In this document: in pieces, positions 45,501-53,073 of the stretch
Position numbering within the stretch: position 1 is the first letter of the stretch
Layout of the letters: every line of letters starts with the position of its first letter
Assembly: GCF_042434915.1 (NCBI RefSeq)
Contig: NZ_CP170198.1
Span: forward strand, 372,001-436,000
Length of the DNA stretch: 64,000 bases
Direction: 5' to 3'
DNA from: Aquimarina sp042434915
GTDB taxonomy: Bacteria > Bacteroidota > Bacteroidia > Flavobacteriales > Flavobacteriaceae
Notes under the pieces: generated by a model
The model's input: the letters and a program-made list of their open reading frames with translations, nothing else
What the model was told of the DNA's origin: nothing
Database searches by the model: none
Made by a program: the position numbers and the translations under genes

Positions 45501-45858
45501 CTGTTTCTTTTACTACAGCAAATGCTTGAGGCAAAATATCACTTAATGTTTTTTCTGTGATTTGATAAGCTTCATCTTTGAGCGTATCAATTTCATTATA
45601 AATATCTTCTTTTCGATCAATATCTTCGGTTCCATTAGCCTCATTGATTAGATTGTCAATTTTGAGATTAACCTCGGATCGTGCGTCGTTTATTTGAACT
45701 TTAAAAGCTTGAGTTCTTGCTCTTAATTCATCATTGGTAAGCCCTTCAATTTCTTTTTCGGCTTTTTTAATTAATTCAACCTGTGGCTGAATTTCTTTTA
45801 TGTCTTTTTTGGATTTATCTCCAACAAATACTTTAAGTACAGAATCTAAAATTCCCAT
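42505..45858 (-). CDS. secA: Preprotein translocase ATPase SecA
   Basis: A 1117-aa protein, longer than the roughly 900 residues of E. coli SecA because of insertions around residues 40-80 and 330-420, as usual in Bacteroidota. Visible motifs are Walker A MQTGEGKT, DEVDSVLIDDARTPL, the preprotein-binding region, TNMAGRGTDI, and GRAGRQGDPG in the second ATPase half. The usual C-terminal Cys/His zinc motif is absent; the protein ends SGENKSMKFKQAIPLIQKGEWVIVEE. It drives secretion through SecYEG at the inner membrane. Monocistronic. Confidence 0.97.
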   Translation of the reverse strand: MGILDSVLKVFVGDKSKKDIKEIQPQVELIKKAEKEIEGLTNDELRARTQAFKVQINDARSEVNLKIDNLINEANGTEDIDRKEDIYNEIDTLKDEAYQITEKTLSDILPQAFAVVKETAKRFTKNDTITVTASAYDRELSGQKTYVNLDGDHAIWETSWDAAGKEVKWDMIHYDVQLIGGIAMHRGNVAEMQTGEGKTLVATLPVYLNALTGNGVHLVTVNDYLARRDSEWMAPIFQFHGLTIDCIDNHRPNSAERRAAYNADITYGTNNEFGFDYLRDNMSHSPDDLVQRPHNYAIIDEVDSVLIDDARTPLIISGPIPKGDVHEFDALKPKIADVVAVQQKLLTTVLAEAKKLIKEGNTKDGGFKLLQVYRGIPKNKALIKFLSEEGVKLLLQKTENFYMQDNNREMHKIDADLYYVIEEKNNQIDLTDKGVDYLSGADDPDFFVLPQIGMEIAKIENQNLSKEEEAEQKEELFRDYSIKSERIHTLRQLLKAYSLFEKDVEYVVMDNKVKIVDEQTGRIMDGRRYSDGLHQAIEAKENVKIEDATQTFATVTLQNYFRMYRKLSGMTGTAVTEAGELWEIYKLDVVEIPTNRPIARKDKEDLVYKTKREKYNAVIEEVTELSRAGRPVLIGTTSVEISELLGRMLTIRKVPHNVLNAKLHKKEADIVAEAGNPGVVTIATNMAGRGTDIKLTDEVKKAGGLAIIGTERHDSRRVDRQLRGRAGRQGDPGSSQFYVSLEDNLMRLFGSERIAKMMDRMGLKEGEVIQHSMISKSIERAQKKVEENNFGVRKRLLEYDDVMNAQREVVYKRRYHALYGERLKLDIANMIYDTAEVITEGNKVAQDFKNFEFELIRYFSMSSPVTEAEFEKKDAQKIAGEVYKAAYAHYQDKMMRNAESAFPVIKQVYEDQSNNYERILVPFTDGVKSLNVATNLQKAYESEGKQLITDFEKNITLAIIDDAWKTHLRKMDELKQSVQLAVHEQKDPLLIYKFEAFELFKSMIEEVNKDVISFLFKGELPTGNTQDISEAKQVRRKEKLETSKEEIPNLDERASQGRSAGQTQQQHVTETIVREQPKIGRNDKVTIKHVMSGENKSMKFKQAIPLIQKGEWVIVEE

Positions 45859-46014
45859 AATTATGGTTATATGTTTAAGTATATCACAGTAAGACTAAAA
45901 GTTCTACTGGATTTGTATTTAGCTATCTGTGAGATAGCAATCAGTTATTTAATTAGATAGCACAATTGCACGTGCTTATCTAAAAAGGTCAGGTTTTATT
46001 TGGCGTAATTTACG

Positions 46015-46042
46015 CAAAAAAAAAGCCTCTTGCGAGACTTTT
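46015..46042 (-). terminator. Terminator of the DUF2795 gene
   Basis: On the minus strand AAAGTCTC-gcaa-GAGGCTTT is followed by a run of T. It has one mismatch in the stem. Confidence 0.75.
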
Positions 46043-46061
46043 AGCACTATTTCAAAGTTTT

Positions 46062-46283
46062 TCAATATTCATCTTCGTTCCAAAGATAATCTTCATCTGT
46101 TGGATAATCTGGCCATATTTCTTCTATCGAATCGTAGGAGTCTCCTTCATCTTCAATTGATTGTAAATTTTCAACAACCTCTAACGGTGCTCCAGTTCGA
46201 ATTGCATAATCAATCAATTCATCTTTTGTAGCCGGCCAGGGAGCATCACTTAAATACGATGCTAATTCTAATGTCCAATACAT
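46062..46283 (-). CDS. DUF2795 domain protein, 73 aa
   Basis: A small acidic protein. The first 50 residues match DUF2795 (LASYLSDAPWPATKDELIDYAIRTGAPLEVVENLQSI), a helical domain resembling a reduced histone/DNA-binding fold. The C-terminus is very acidic with Trp and Tyr (WPDYPTDEDYLWNEDEY). Function is unknown. It has its own terminator and lies between secA and the adenosyltransferase gene on the same strand. Confidence 0.85.
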   Translation of the reverse strand: MYWTLELASYLSDAPWPATKDELIDYAIRTGAPLEVVENLQSIEDEGDSYDSIEEIWPDYPTDEDYLWNEDEY

Positions 46284-46415
46284 AGTTTTACTGGTTTTAA
46301 TTTTTGCAAAAATAATTTTTTAGTTTAAAAAGTCAAGTAAAAAATCAATTATTTACACAATAATTTTAAGAACGTGAATTTTAGGGTGCTTCTCATATAT
46401 CTATAGCACCGATTT

Positions 46416-46991
46416 CTATTGATCCTTGCTAGGGATCCATTTTATTTCATCAGCATGCAAATCAGATGACAATTTTCGTGCCAGCACAAAAAGGTAGTCA
46501 GATAGTCTGTTGAGATACGATAATGCATTTGCTTCAAATGGTTCTAATTCAAATAACGCAGTGCCCAATCGCTCTGCACGCCTACAAACACAACGCGCTA
46601 TGTGACAAAATGACACAGTGGTATGACCTCCAGGTAATACAAAATGAGTCATTGGGGGCAATGCATCATTCATTTCATCTATTTTATCTTCTAAAAAGGC
46701 TATGTCTTCACTAGTGATTGTCGGAATAGCTAAACGTTTTTTTCCGTTTTTTAAGACAGCTTTCTCAGGATCTGTAGCCATTATAGCACCAATAGTAAAT
46801 AAGCGATCTTGTATTGTAATGAGATCTGCTTGGTATGAAGCATTAATTTCTTGATCCCGAATGAGACCAATATAAGAATTAAGCTCGTCTACCGTGCCGT
46901 AACTGTCGATGCGAATATGATGTTTTGGCACTCGAGTTCCGCCAAATAATGCAGTAGTACCTTTGTCGCCAGTTTTAGTGTAAATTTTCAT
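46416..46991 (-). CDS. Cobalamin adenosyltransferase, PduO type
   Basis: A 191-aa enzyme with the PduO/MMAB pattern: MKIYTKTGDKGTTALFGG at the N-terminus (ATP binding), SYGTVDELNSYIG, FVLPGG, and RCVCRRAERL with the catalytic Arg-rich helix, ending LNRLSDYLFVLAR. It converts cob(I)alamin to adenosylcobalamin, the cofactor required by the acyl-CoA mutase at the left end of the window. It is soluble. Its minus-strand neighbour is the GNAT gene, 45 bp upstream, so a loose operon is possible. Confidence 0.93.
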   Translation of the reverse strand: MKIYTKTGDKGTTALFGGTRVPKHHIRIDSYGTVDELNSYIGLIRDQEINASYQADLITIQDRLFTIGAIMATDPEKAVLKNGKKRLAIPTITSEDIAFLEDKIDEMNDALPPMTHFVLPGGHTTVSFCHIARCVCRRAERLGTALFELEPFEANALSYLNRLSDYLFVLARKLSSDLHADEIKWIPSKDQ

Positions 46992-47036
46992 AGTATCAAT
47001 TTATAGTATTTATCATACTTTGCTGTAATATAAATA

Positions 47037-47492
47037 CTAATTTATTATTTTTGAGAAGCATATGCTGTTAGTGATCCCTTTATATTGACCGTAATTGTCG
47101 GTGATTTGATAGCCTGCTTTTTTATATAAAGCAATCGCTTCTGGTTGTTGAATTCCAGTCTCCAAAATGCAATGTTCATACCCCAATGATTGAGACCAAT
47201 TTTCTAGTGTTTTTAAAATTTTAAAAGCAACACCTTTTCCTCTAGCTGCTGGGGTAACAAACATTCGTTTAATCTCAACCGTGCTATCGCTGTATTTTTT
47301 GAAAGCACCACATCCTAAGGGTTCGTTACTTAAATCGTAAGCGATTAAACAATGATGAATATTTTCTAATCCATTAAATTGATTGTAGAAATCATGGTCG
47401 TCTCCATCGCGTACAGCTAATTCCTTGTCTAAAGCAGTAACTAATAACCTAAAATCCTTATGGGTAGCATCTGTTTTAATTATGTTGATCAC
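47037..47492 (-). CDS. GNAT family N-acetyltransferase
   Basis: Start chosen at GTG 47492, which gives 151 aa beginning VINIIKTDATHKDF, typical of the family. The longer reading from 47600 adds 36 residues that are a shifted copy of the small membrane ORF upstream. Motifs are GCGAFKKYSDSTVEIKRMFVTPAARGKGVAFKILKTLE (acetyl-CoA loop R/Q-x-x-G-x-G/A) and LETGIQQPEAIALYKKAGY. The substrate is unknown. It overlaps the upstream 54-aa ORF by 4 bp (GTGA), strong evidence of translational coupling. Confidence 0.88.
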   Translation of the reverse strand: MINIIKTDATHKDFRLLVTALDKELAVRDGDDHDFYNQFNGLENIHHCLIAYDLSNEPLGCGAFKKYSDSTVEIKRMFVTPAARGKGVAFKILKTLENWSQSLGYEHCILETGIQQPEAIALYKKAGYQITDNYGQYKGITNSICFSKIIN

Positions 47493-47652
47493 GTTGCTTT
47501 TTTTTATAATAGTTTCTTCTGAAATTTCTTTGGTCTCTGTGATACAATTTGCTTTTATTTTTTTTAGAATTCCAGATGACCAAACCAAATAATAATGCAA
47601 TAGCTACTATCGCTATTACAAGCTGAGTTTCTTCTGAAAGGGATGAGAACAT
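47489..47652 (-). CDS. Small membrane protein, 54 aa (overlaps the GNAT gene)
   Basis: ATG at 47652 opens a frame of 54 codons: an acidic start (FSSLSEETQ), one membrane helix (residues about 11-28, LVIAIVAIALLFGLVIW) and a strongly basic tail with many Lys, Arg, Tyr and Asn. Its TGA overlaps the GTG of the GNAT gene, the arrangement of coupled genes, and it explains the improbable N-terminal extension of that gene in the other frame. The topology predicts the basic tail in the cytoplasm, able to touch nucleic acid or ribosomes (inference). No family was recognised. Confidence 0.7.
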
Positions 47653-47769
47653 GAATTATAGTTTAAGCTGTAAAAATACTAAAAACAAACTTTTTCAATA
47701 GGATTTTACACTGATATCATTTAATAAATACGTGTAGACTTAGATTTAAAATATTAAATTTGCGTCGCT

Positions 47770-48390
47770 ATGGAATTTTCTTCAAAATTATTAGAGAATG
47801 CGGTCTATGAAATGTCTCAATTACCAGGCATTGGTAAACGAACTGCACTTCGATTGGTATTACATTTATTAAAACAACCAGAATCCCAAACGCTCAATTT
47901 AGCTAATGCGATTACTACTTTGCGCAAGGATATTAAATTCTGTAAAAAATGCCATAGTATTAGTGATGTCGAAATTTGCCATATCTGTTCAAATCCAAAT
48001 AGGATACAAGGTATTATTTGTGTGGTAGAAGACATACGAGATGTAATGGCCATAGAGAGTACTAGTCAATATAGAGGGCTATATCACGTTTTAGGCGGCA
48101 AAATAAGTCCACTTGATGGTATCGGGCCCCACGATTTAGCGATAGCGTCTTTAATTGAAAGAGCAAAATCCGGAGATATTACAGAATTAATTTTTGCACT
48201 TAGTGCTACAATGGAGGGTGATACGACTAATTTCTACATATATAAACTTTTAAAAGATGTAGCGATACAAACATCTACTATTGCGCGCGGAATTGGAGTT
48301 AATGATGAACTTGAATACGCAGATGAAGTTACTTTGGGTAGAAGTATATTAAATAGAATACCGTTAGAGCAAGCTTTAAAAAGTTCTTAA
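47770..48390 (+). CDS. recR: Recombination mediator RecR
   Basis: A 206-aa protein with the complete RecR plan: an N-terminal helix-hairpin-helix (LPGIGKRTALRLVLHLL), a zinc finger (CKKCHSISDVEICHICSN), a Toprim domain (ICVVEDIRDVMAIE, HVLGGKISPLDGIGP) and the C-terminal Walker-B-like part (TIARGIGVNDELEYADEVTL). With RecO it loads RecA at single-stranded gaps. It is monocistronic, divergent from the small membrane gene. Confidence 0.97.
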   Translation: MEFSSKLLENAVYEMSQLPGIGKRTALRLVLHLLKQPESQTLNLANAITTLRKDIKFCKKCHSISDVEICHICSNPNRIQGIICVVEDIRDVMAIESTSQYRGLYHVLGGKISPLDGIGPHDLAIASLIERAKSGDITELIFALSATMEGDTTNFYIYKLLKDVAIQTSTIARGIGVNDELEYADEVTLGRSILNRIPLEQALKSS

Positions 48391-48609
48391 GATTAAAATG
48401 CTTCAGGATTAGTATATTTGCAGTAGTTAAATAGATTTAAAGTTATTTTGGTGACTATTAGGTAACTTAATTTAATCGTACTTACGCATCTTTTGAAATG
48501 TGTGAAAATCGTATTTTATAGAAACTTTAATATAGAAAAAATAATTTTTAAGCTATTTTTTAACTAAATTCGCAAAAAATATAACCTATAAATACTTTCG
48601 ATTAAGAAT

Positions 48610-49950
48610 ATGGCAAAATTTGAGCTGAAATTACCTAAAATGGGTGAAAGTGTTGCAGAGGCAACGATTACGACTTGGTTAAAAGAAGTAGGAGATACTA
48701 TCGAGATGGATGATGCAGTTTTAGAAATAGCTACAGATAAAGTTGATAGCGAAGTACCAAGTGAGGTTGAAGGCGTATTGTTAGAAAAATTGTTTGATGT
48801 TGATGATGTTGTTAAGGTTGGTCAAACAGTAGCCATAATTGAAATTGATGGAGAAGGTAGTGTTGAAGACAATACAACCAACGAAAAAGAAAAGTCAACA
48901 CCTGAGACTGCCAAAGAGATAGCGTCTCAAGTTGAAGAAACTACAGCTGCAATACATGGTGAGCAGACAAATGATTACACAGATAGTGAGCAGTTTTATT
49001 CACCTTTAGTAAAAAATATAGCTGCAACCGAAAATATTTCGATAGAAGAACTGGAGAGTATTAATGGTACAGGTAAAGATGGTCGTGTTACCAAACATGA
49101 CGTTCTTGAATTTTTGGATAGTAGAAAGGAAAAGACCCCTGAAACATCTTCTCAAAAACCAGTTGGAGAAACTACGACTCGTGTTGAAAAACCAAAAACT
49201 ACAAAACCAAGCCCAGAAAAAGTTACACCGGTAGCCTCTGGAGAAGATGAGATTATCGAGATGTCACGTATGGGGAAACTCATCGCGCATCATATGGTAG
49301 ATTCTGTACAAACATCTGCGCATGTACAATCTTTTATAGAAGCAGATGTAACTAATATTTGGAACTGGAGGAAGAAGGTTAAAAATGAATTCCAGAAACG
49401 AGAAGGAGAGAATATTACTTTTACTCCGATTTTTATGGAAGCAATAGCAAAGGCACTTAAAGATTTCCCAATGATGAATATTTCGATGTCTGGAGATACA
49501 ATCATCAAAAAGAAAAATATCAATTTGGGTATGGCAGCAGCTTTACCAGATGGAAACTTAATTGTACCTGTAATAAAAAATGCAGACCAACTTAATCTTG
49601 TTGGTATGACCAAAGCTGTAAACGATTTGGCTAATCGTGCCCGCACAAATAATCTGAAGCCAGACGATATTCAAGGAGGAACATATACTGTAACTAATGT
49701 AGGTACCTTTGGGAGTGTTATGGGTACACCAATCATAAACCAACCGCAAGTTGGAATCTTAGCATTGGGTGCTATACGTAAGGTGCCCGCTGTAATTGAG
49801 ACTCCCGATGGTGATTTTATTGGTATAAGATATAGAATGTTTTTGTCGCACTCTTATGATCATCGTGTTGTTAACGGTGCACTTGGAGGTCAGTTTGTGC
49901 TTCGTGTGAAAGAGTATCTAGAAGCGTTTGATGCAAATAGAGAGTTTTAA
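48610..49950 (+). CDS. 2-oxoacid dehydrogenase E2 (dihydrolipoyl acyltransferase)
   Basis: A 446-aa protein: lipoyl domain (residues 1-76; lipoyl Lys in EIATDKVDSEVP), a linker rich in Thr, Glu and Lys, a peripheral-subunit-binding domain (about 134-170; SPLVKNIAATENISIEELESINGTGKDGRVTKHDV) and a catalytic domain (about 215-446) with SFIEADVTNIWNWR. The active-site motif reads DHRVVNGA: the usual HxxxDG Asp is Asn. The spacing suits a branched-chain or general 2-oxoacid complex rather than pyruvate. Neighbouring E1 genes are absent. A terminator follows. Confidence 0.93.
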   Translation: MAKFELKLPKMGESVAEATITTWLKEVGDTIEMDDAVLEIATDKVDSEVPSEVEGVLLEKLFDVDDVVKVGQTVAIIEIDGEGSVEDNTTNEKEKSTPETAKEIASQVEETTAAIHGEQTNDYTDSEQFYSPLVKNIAATENISIEELESINGTGKDGRVTKHDVLEFLDSRKEKTPETSSQKPVGETTTRVEKPKTTKPSPEKVTPVASGEDEIIEMSRMGKLIAHHMVDSVQTSAHVQSFIEADVTNIWNWRKKVKNEFQKREGENITFTPIFMEAIAKALKDFPMMNISMSGDTIIKKKNINLGMAAALPDGNLIVPVIKNADQLNLVGMTKAVNDLANRARTNNLKPDDIQGGTYTVTNVGTFGSVMGTPIINQPQVGILALGAIRKVPAVIETPDGDFIGIRYRMFLSHSYDHRVVNGALGGQFVLRVKEYLEAFDANREF

Positions 49951-49976
49951 GAAATTTATAAAGTATAACTAAAACC

Positions 49977-50012
49977 AAGAAAGCCACAAAACGAATGTTC
50001 TGTGGCTTTCTT
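49977..50012. terminator. Bidirectional terminator
   Basis: AAGAAAGCCACA (49977-49988) pairs with TGTGGCTTTCTT (50001-50012) around a 12-nt loop, between the E2 gene and the metal ABC operon. Confidence 0.9.
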
Positions 50013-50036
50013 ATATTCGAAAAAGTCATACAGTGT

Positions 50037-51200
50037 TTAGCCTCTAAACAGAAAAAAACGATCTTTCATTTTTTCTATTTCAGCGTTTTTATTTGTCATT
50101 ATGTAATCGATCGCCTCTGTAGTGAAATGTTCTCCTTTCTCTGTGAGTGATATAATTTCGTTATCCAGCTCAATCATGTTGTTTTGCAAGGCAAGCTTAA
50201 GAACAGATTTTGATTGCACTTTTTGCCAGTTGATATGTTCATTAAGATGTTTAACATGTCTTTCAGACACATCATCCCTATGATTTTTGAGATGTAATAA
50301 GAATGTCAAAAGTGATACTTCTAAACGTTGACGTTTTTGACGATATAATACAGAGAATAGTCCTTTATCCTTTGCAAATAAATAAACAAATAAAAATAGA
50401 ATTCCTAGAGTAGTAGTCATGGACCCCGCGATAGAAATGTCTAACCAATGTGCTACCCAATATCCAGAAAGTGCACACAATACCCCAAAAAAAGTAGCCA
50501 AAACTAACATTCTCTTTAAATCATTAGTTAGCAGGTATGCAGTTGCCGCTGGAGCAATCATTAGAGCTATAACCAAAATGGCGCCCACTGCATCAAATGC
50601 ACCTACCGTGGTAATCGAGGAGACTGTCATAAGGCCGTAGTGTAAAACTACTGGAGATAATCCTAAAGCTGAAGCTAGACCAGCATCAAACGTACTTAAC
50701 TTTAATTCTTTAAAAAACGTAATTAGTAGACCAAGGGTTACTACTACAATGGTACCGATAACCCATAGTGATTTTGGTCCTAAATCATACTGATAATACA
50801 TCACACGATCAAAAGGTGCAAAAGCTAATTCCCCTAAAAGTACTGCATCGATATCAAGGTGAACATCATTTGCATTTTTGGCTATCATAATAACACCGAT
50901 GCTAAATAGTGCAGGGAAGACTAAGCCTATAGCAGTATCTTCTTTTACCAACCCTGTTTTCTGTATAAACTCGACCAAAACTACGGTTAAGACACCTGTC
51001 AATGTCGCCAAAAATATAAGTAAAGGAGAGGAGAGATCCTGTGTTATAAGAAAACCAATCACTATACCAGGTAATATCGAATGGCTTATAGCATCGGTGA
51101 TCAATGCCATCTTACGTAGTACTAGAAAGGTGCCGGGTAAGGCACAAGCAATAGCAACCAAGCAGGCAATCAGTTGAATTTCTATTTGTGCATTGCTCAT
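50037..51200 (-). CDS. Metal ABC permease 2 with C-terminal winged-helix-like tail
   Basis: A 387-aa permease of the ABC-3 family (Mn/Zn type). Residues about 1-280 hold eight to nine helices, with ALPGTFLVLRKMALITDAISHSILPGI and GAFDAVGAILVIALMIAPAATAYLL as hallmarks. Family members usually end near 280-290. Here residues about 290-370 form a soluble helix-rich tail (VSLLTFLLHL, QSKSVLKLALQNNMIEL, ISLTEKGEHFTTEAI) with the pattern of the winged helix of DtxR/MntR repressors. It overlaps the next permease by 4 bp and is the last gene of the operon. Confidence 0.9.
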   Translation of the reverse strand: MSNAQIEIQLIACLVAIACALPGTFLVLRKMALITDAISHSILPGIVIGFLITQDLSSPLLIFLATLTGVLTVVLVEFIQKTGLVKEDTAIGLVFPALFSIGVIMIAKNANDVHLDIDAVLLGELAFAPFDRVMYYQYDLGPKSLWVIGTIVVVTLGLLITFFKELKLSTFDAGLASALGLSPVVLHYGLMTVSSITTVGAFDAVGAILVIALMIAPAATAYLLTNDLKRMLVLATFFGVLCALSGYWVAHWLDISIAGSMTTTLGILFLFVYLFAKDKGLFSVLYRQKRQRLEVSLLTFLLHLKNHRDDVSERHVKHLNEHINWQKVQSKSVLKLALQNNMIELDNEIISLTEKGEHFTTEAIDYIMTNKNAEIEKMKDRFFLFRG

Positions 51201-52324
51201 CGATTTTGATTTGTTAGTTGATTGTACAGATTTGCAGCAGTTTCAAAGCCAATTTCTGTCATTGACCAAGTATTACGCTCTAAGCGTATGTAATCCTTAT
51301 CGGCAAGTTCTTTTAGCGAACGCTTTGAAAATCCTTGAAAATTATTTAAAATTTTAATTGCATGTGGATGCGAAATATTTGTATGTGTTTTTGCAATATG
51401 ATACATAAAGGAAAGCGTTTTATGTAACTCTAGATCATTTCTATTCTTTCTGAAACGAATTTCACGAAATAATAAACCACGTTTAGGTGAAAATATAAAA
51501 GAAAACAGAACAAAGGTCGCAGCAACCAAAACAATGACTGGTCCAGTCGATAAATTGTTTTGACTAGCACTTATTGCGGTTCCTAATATTCCAGAAAAAG
51601 CACCGATAATTGCGGCTAGAACAACCATAACGCCAAGACTATTGGTCCATTGTCTTGCAGCCGCCGCAGGAGCCAATAGCATCGCGCTCATTAATACTAC
51701 GCCTACAGTTTGTAGGCCTAGAACAATGGCTATAACAATGAATGAAGTGATTAAAATATCCAAAAATTTAATATTGAAACCTAGAGTTTTGGTGTAATCA
51801 CTATCAAATAGTAGAAGTTTTAGTTCTTTCCAAAATAATAGAACCACTACTAAGCTTACTCCAGTTACAATACTCATTAACCATACATCGCTCTCCATTA
51901 AAGTCGCTGCTTGACCAAAAAGATAGTTAGCTAATCCAGCTTGATTTGCATTCGGCATTTTTTGAATGTATGTGAGTAATAACATGCCAAAACCAAAAAA
52001 TAAAGATAGTATTAAACCCAGTGCAGTATCAGCTTTTAAATGGGTTTTACGTGTAATGCCTCGAATCCAAAAAGTACCAACTAATCCACTTATTAAAGCG
52101 CCTACTAAAAAAATAGTATTGCTCTTGGTTTCAATAATTAAAAAAGCGATAGCAATACCTGGTAAAGCTGCATGTGAGATTGCATCTCCCAGCAAACTTT
52201 GTTTACGTAATACGGCAAAGCTTCCCAACATCCCACATATGGCTCCTAGAATCGCAGTACCCAAGGTAATCGTGCGCAAGGTATAGTCGGTAAAAACAAG
52301 CTCTAAATATTCTTGTATATTCAT
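51197..52324 (-). CDS. Metal ABC permease 1 with C-terminal winged-helix-like tail
   Basis: A 375-aa ABC-3 permease with GSFAVLRKQSLLGDAISHAALPGIAIAFL, LFDSDYTKTLGF and LQTVGVVLMSAMLLAPAAAARQW. Residues about 300-370 again form a cytosolic tail (HKTLSFMYHIAKTH, FSKRSLKELADKDYIRL, WSMTEIGFETAANL) similar in pattern to a winged helix. The two permeases form a heterodimer that moves manganese or zinc inward. Start ATG 9 bp after the ATPase stop; transcribed with it. Confidence 0.9.
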   Translation of the reverse strand: MNIQEYLELVFTDYTLRTITLGTAILGAICGMLGSFAVLRKQSLLGDAISHAALPGIAIAFLIIETKSNTIFLVGALISGLVGTFWIRGITRKTHLKADTALGLILSLFFGFGMLLLTYIQKMPNANQAGLANYLFGQAATLMESDVWLMSIVTGVSLVVVLLFWKELKLLLFDSDYTKTLGFNIKFLDILITSFIVIAIVLGLQTVGVVLMSAMLLAPAAAARQWTNSLGVMVVLAAIIGAFSGILGTAISASQNNLSTGPVIVLVAATFVLFSFIFSPKRGLLFREIRFRKNRNDLELHKTLSFMYHIAKTHTNISHPHAIKILNNFQGFSKRSLKELADKDYIRLERNTWSMTEIGFETAANLYNQLTNQNR

Positions 52325-52332
52325 AAGACTGC

Positions 52333-53073
52333 TTATTGTTGAATACTTACTTTATAATTTATTCCATAAGTTTTAGTCAAATTGTTGTCATTAAAAATAT
52401 CTTTAACAGGGCCAGTCGCTATTTTTTTTACATTCAAAAAAGTAACCCAATCAAAATACTCTGGAACAGTTTGTAAATCGTGATGCACTACAACAACTGT
52501 TTTACCAGCTTTTCTTAATTCTTTAAGAATATTGATAATTGCTTTTTCTGTAGTAGCGTCTACACCTTGAAAAGGTTCATCCATAAAATAAATAGATGCG
52601 TTTTGAACCAAAGCTCTTGCTAAGAATATTCGCTGTTGTTGCCCCCCTGATAATTGACTAATTTGGCGAGTTTGAAAACCCAGCATCCCTACTTTTTCTA
52701 GCGCCTCTAATGCGGCTTTTTTTTCTTTCAATCCTGGGCGTTTAATCCAACCTAAACTACCATAGGTACCCATGGTGACTACATCTAATGCAGTAGTAGG
52801 GAAATCCCAATCAACACTTCCTTTTTGTGGAACGTAGGCAACAAGTGAACGTTGTTTTTTATAGGGTTTACCATAAATTTTGACACTTCCTGCAATAGGT
52901 TTTAGAATATCAAGAACAGCTTTTATCAATGTAGATTTACCAGCACCATTGGGTCCAACAATGGCCATCAAAACACCTTCTGGGATAGCTAAATCTATAT
53001 CCCAGAGTACTGGTTTATAGTTGTATGCAACTGTGAGATCATCTATTTTGACAGCAATTTTAGTTTCTTTCAT
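52333..53073 (-). CDS. Metal ABC transporter ATP-binding protein
   Basis: A 246-aa ATPase with Walker A GPNGAGKSTLIK, Q-loop VAYVPQKG, the signature QLSGGQQQRIFLARAL, Walker B IYFMDEPFQGVD and the H-loop VVHHDLQ. The sequence VDWDFPTTALDVVTMGTYG after the Q-loop is typical of manganese/zinc (TroB/MntB, ZnuC) ATPases. Overlaps the binding-protein gene by 4 bp. It powers import through the two permeases. Confidence 0.95.
   Translation of the reverse strand: MKETKIAVKIDDLTVAYNYKPVLWDIDLAIPEGVLMAIVGPNGAGKSTLIKAVLDILKPIAGSVKIYGKPYKKQRSLVAYVPQKGSVDWDFPTTALDVVTMGTYGSLGWIKRPGLKEKKAALEALEKVGMLGFQTRQISQLSGGQQQRIFLARALVQNASIYFMDEPFQGVDATTEKAIINILKELRKAGKTVVVVHHDLQTVPEYFDWVTFLNVKKIATGPVKDIFNDNNLTKTYGINYKVSIQQ

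Noticed and set aside
47493..47600. N-terminal 36 residues of the longer GNAT reading
   Set aside because: They are the out-of-frame reading of the small membrane ORF; the GTG at 47492 gives the family-typical start.
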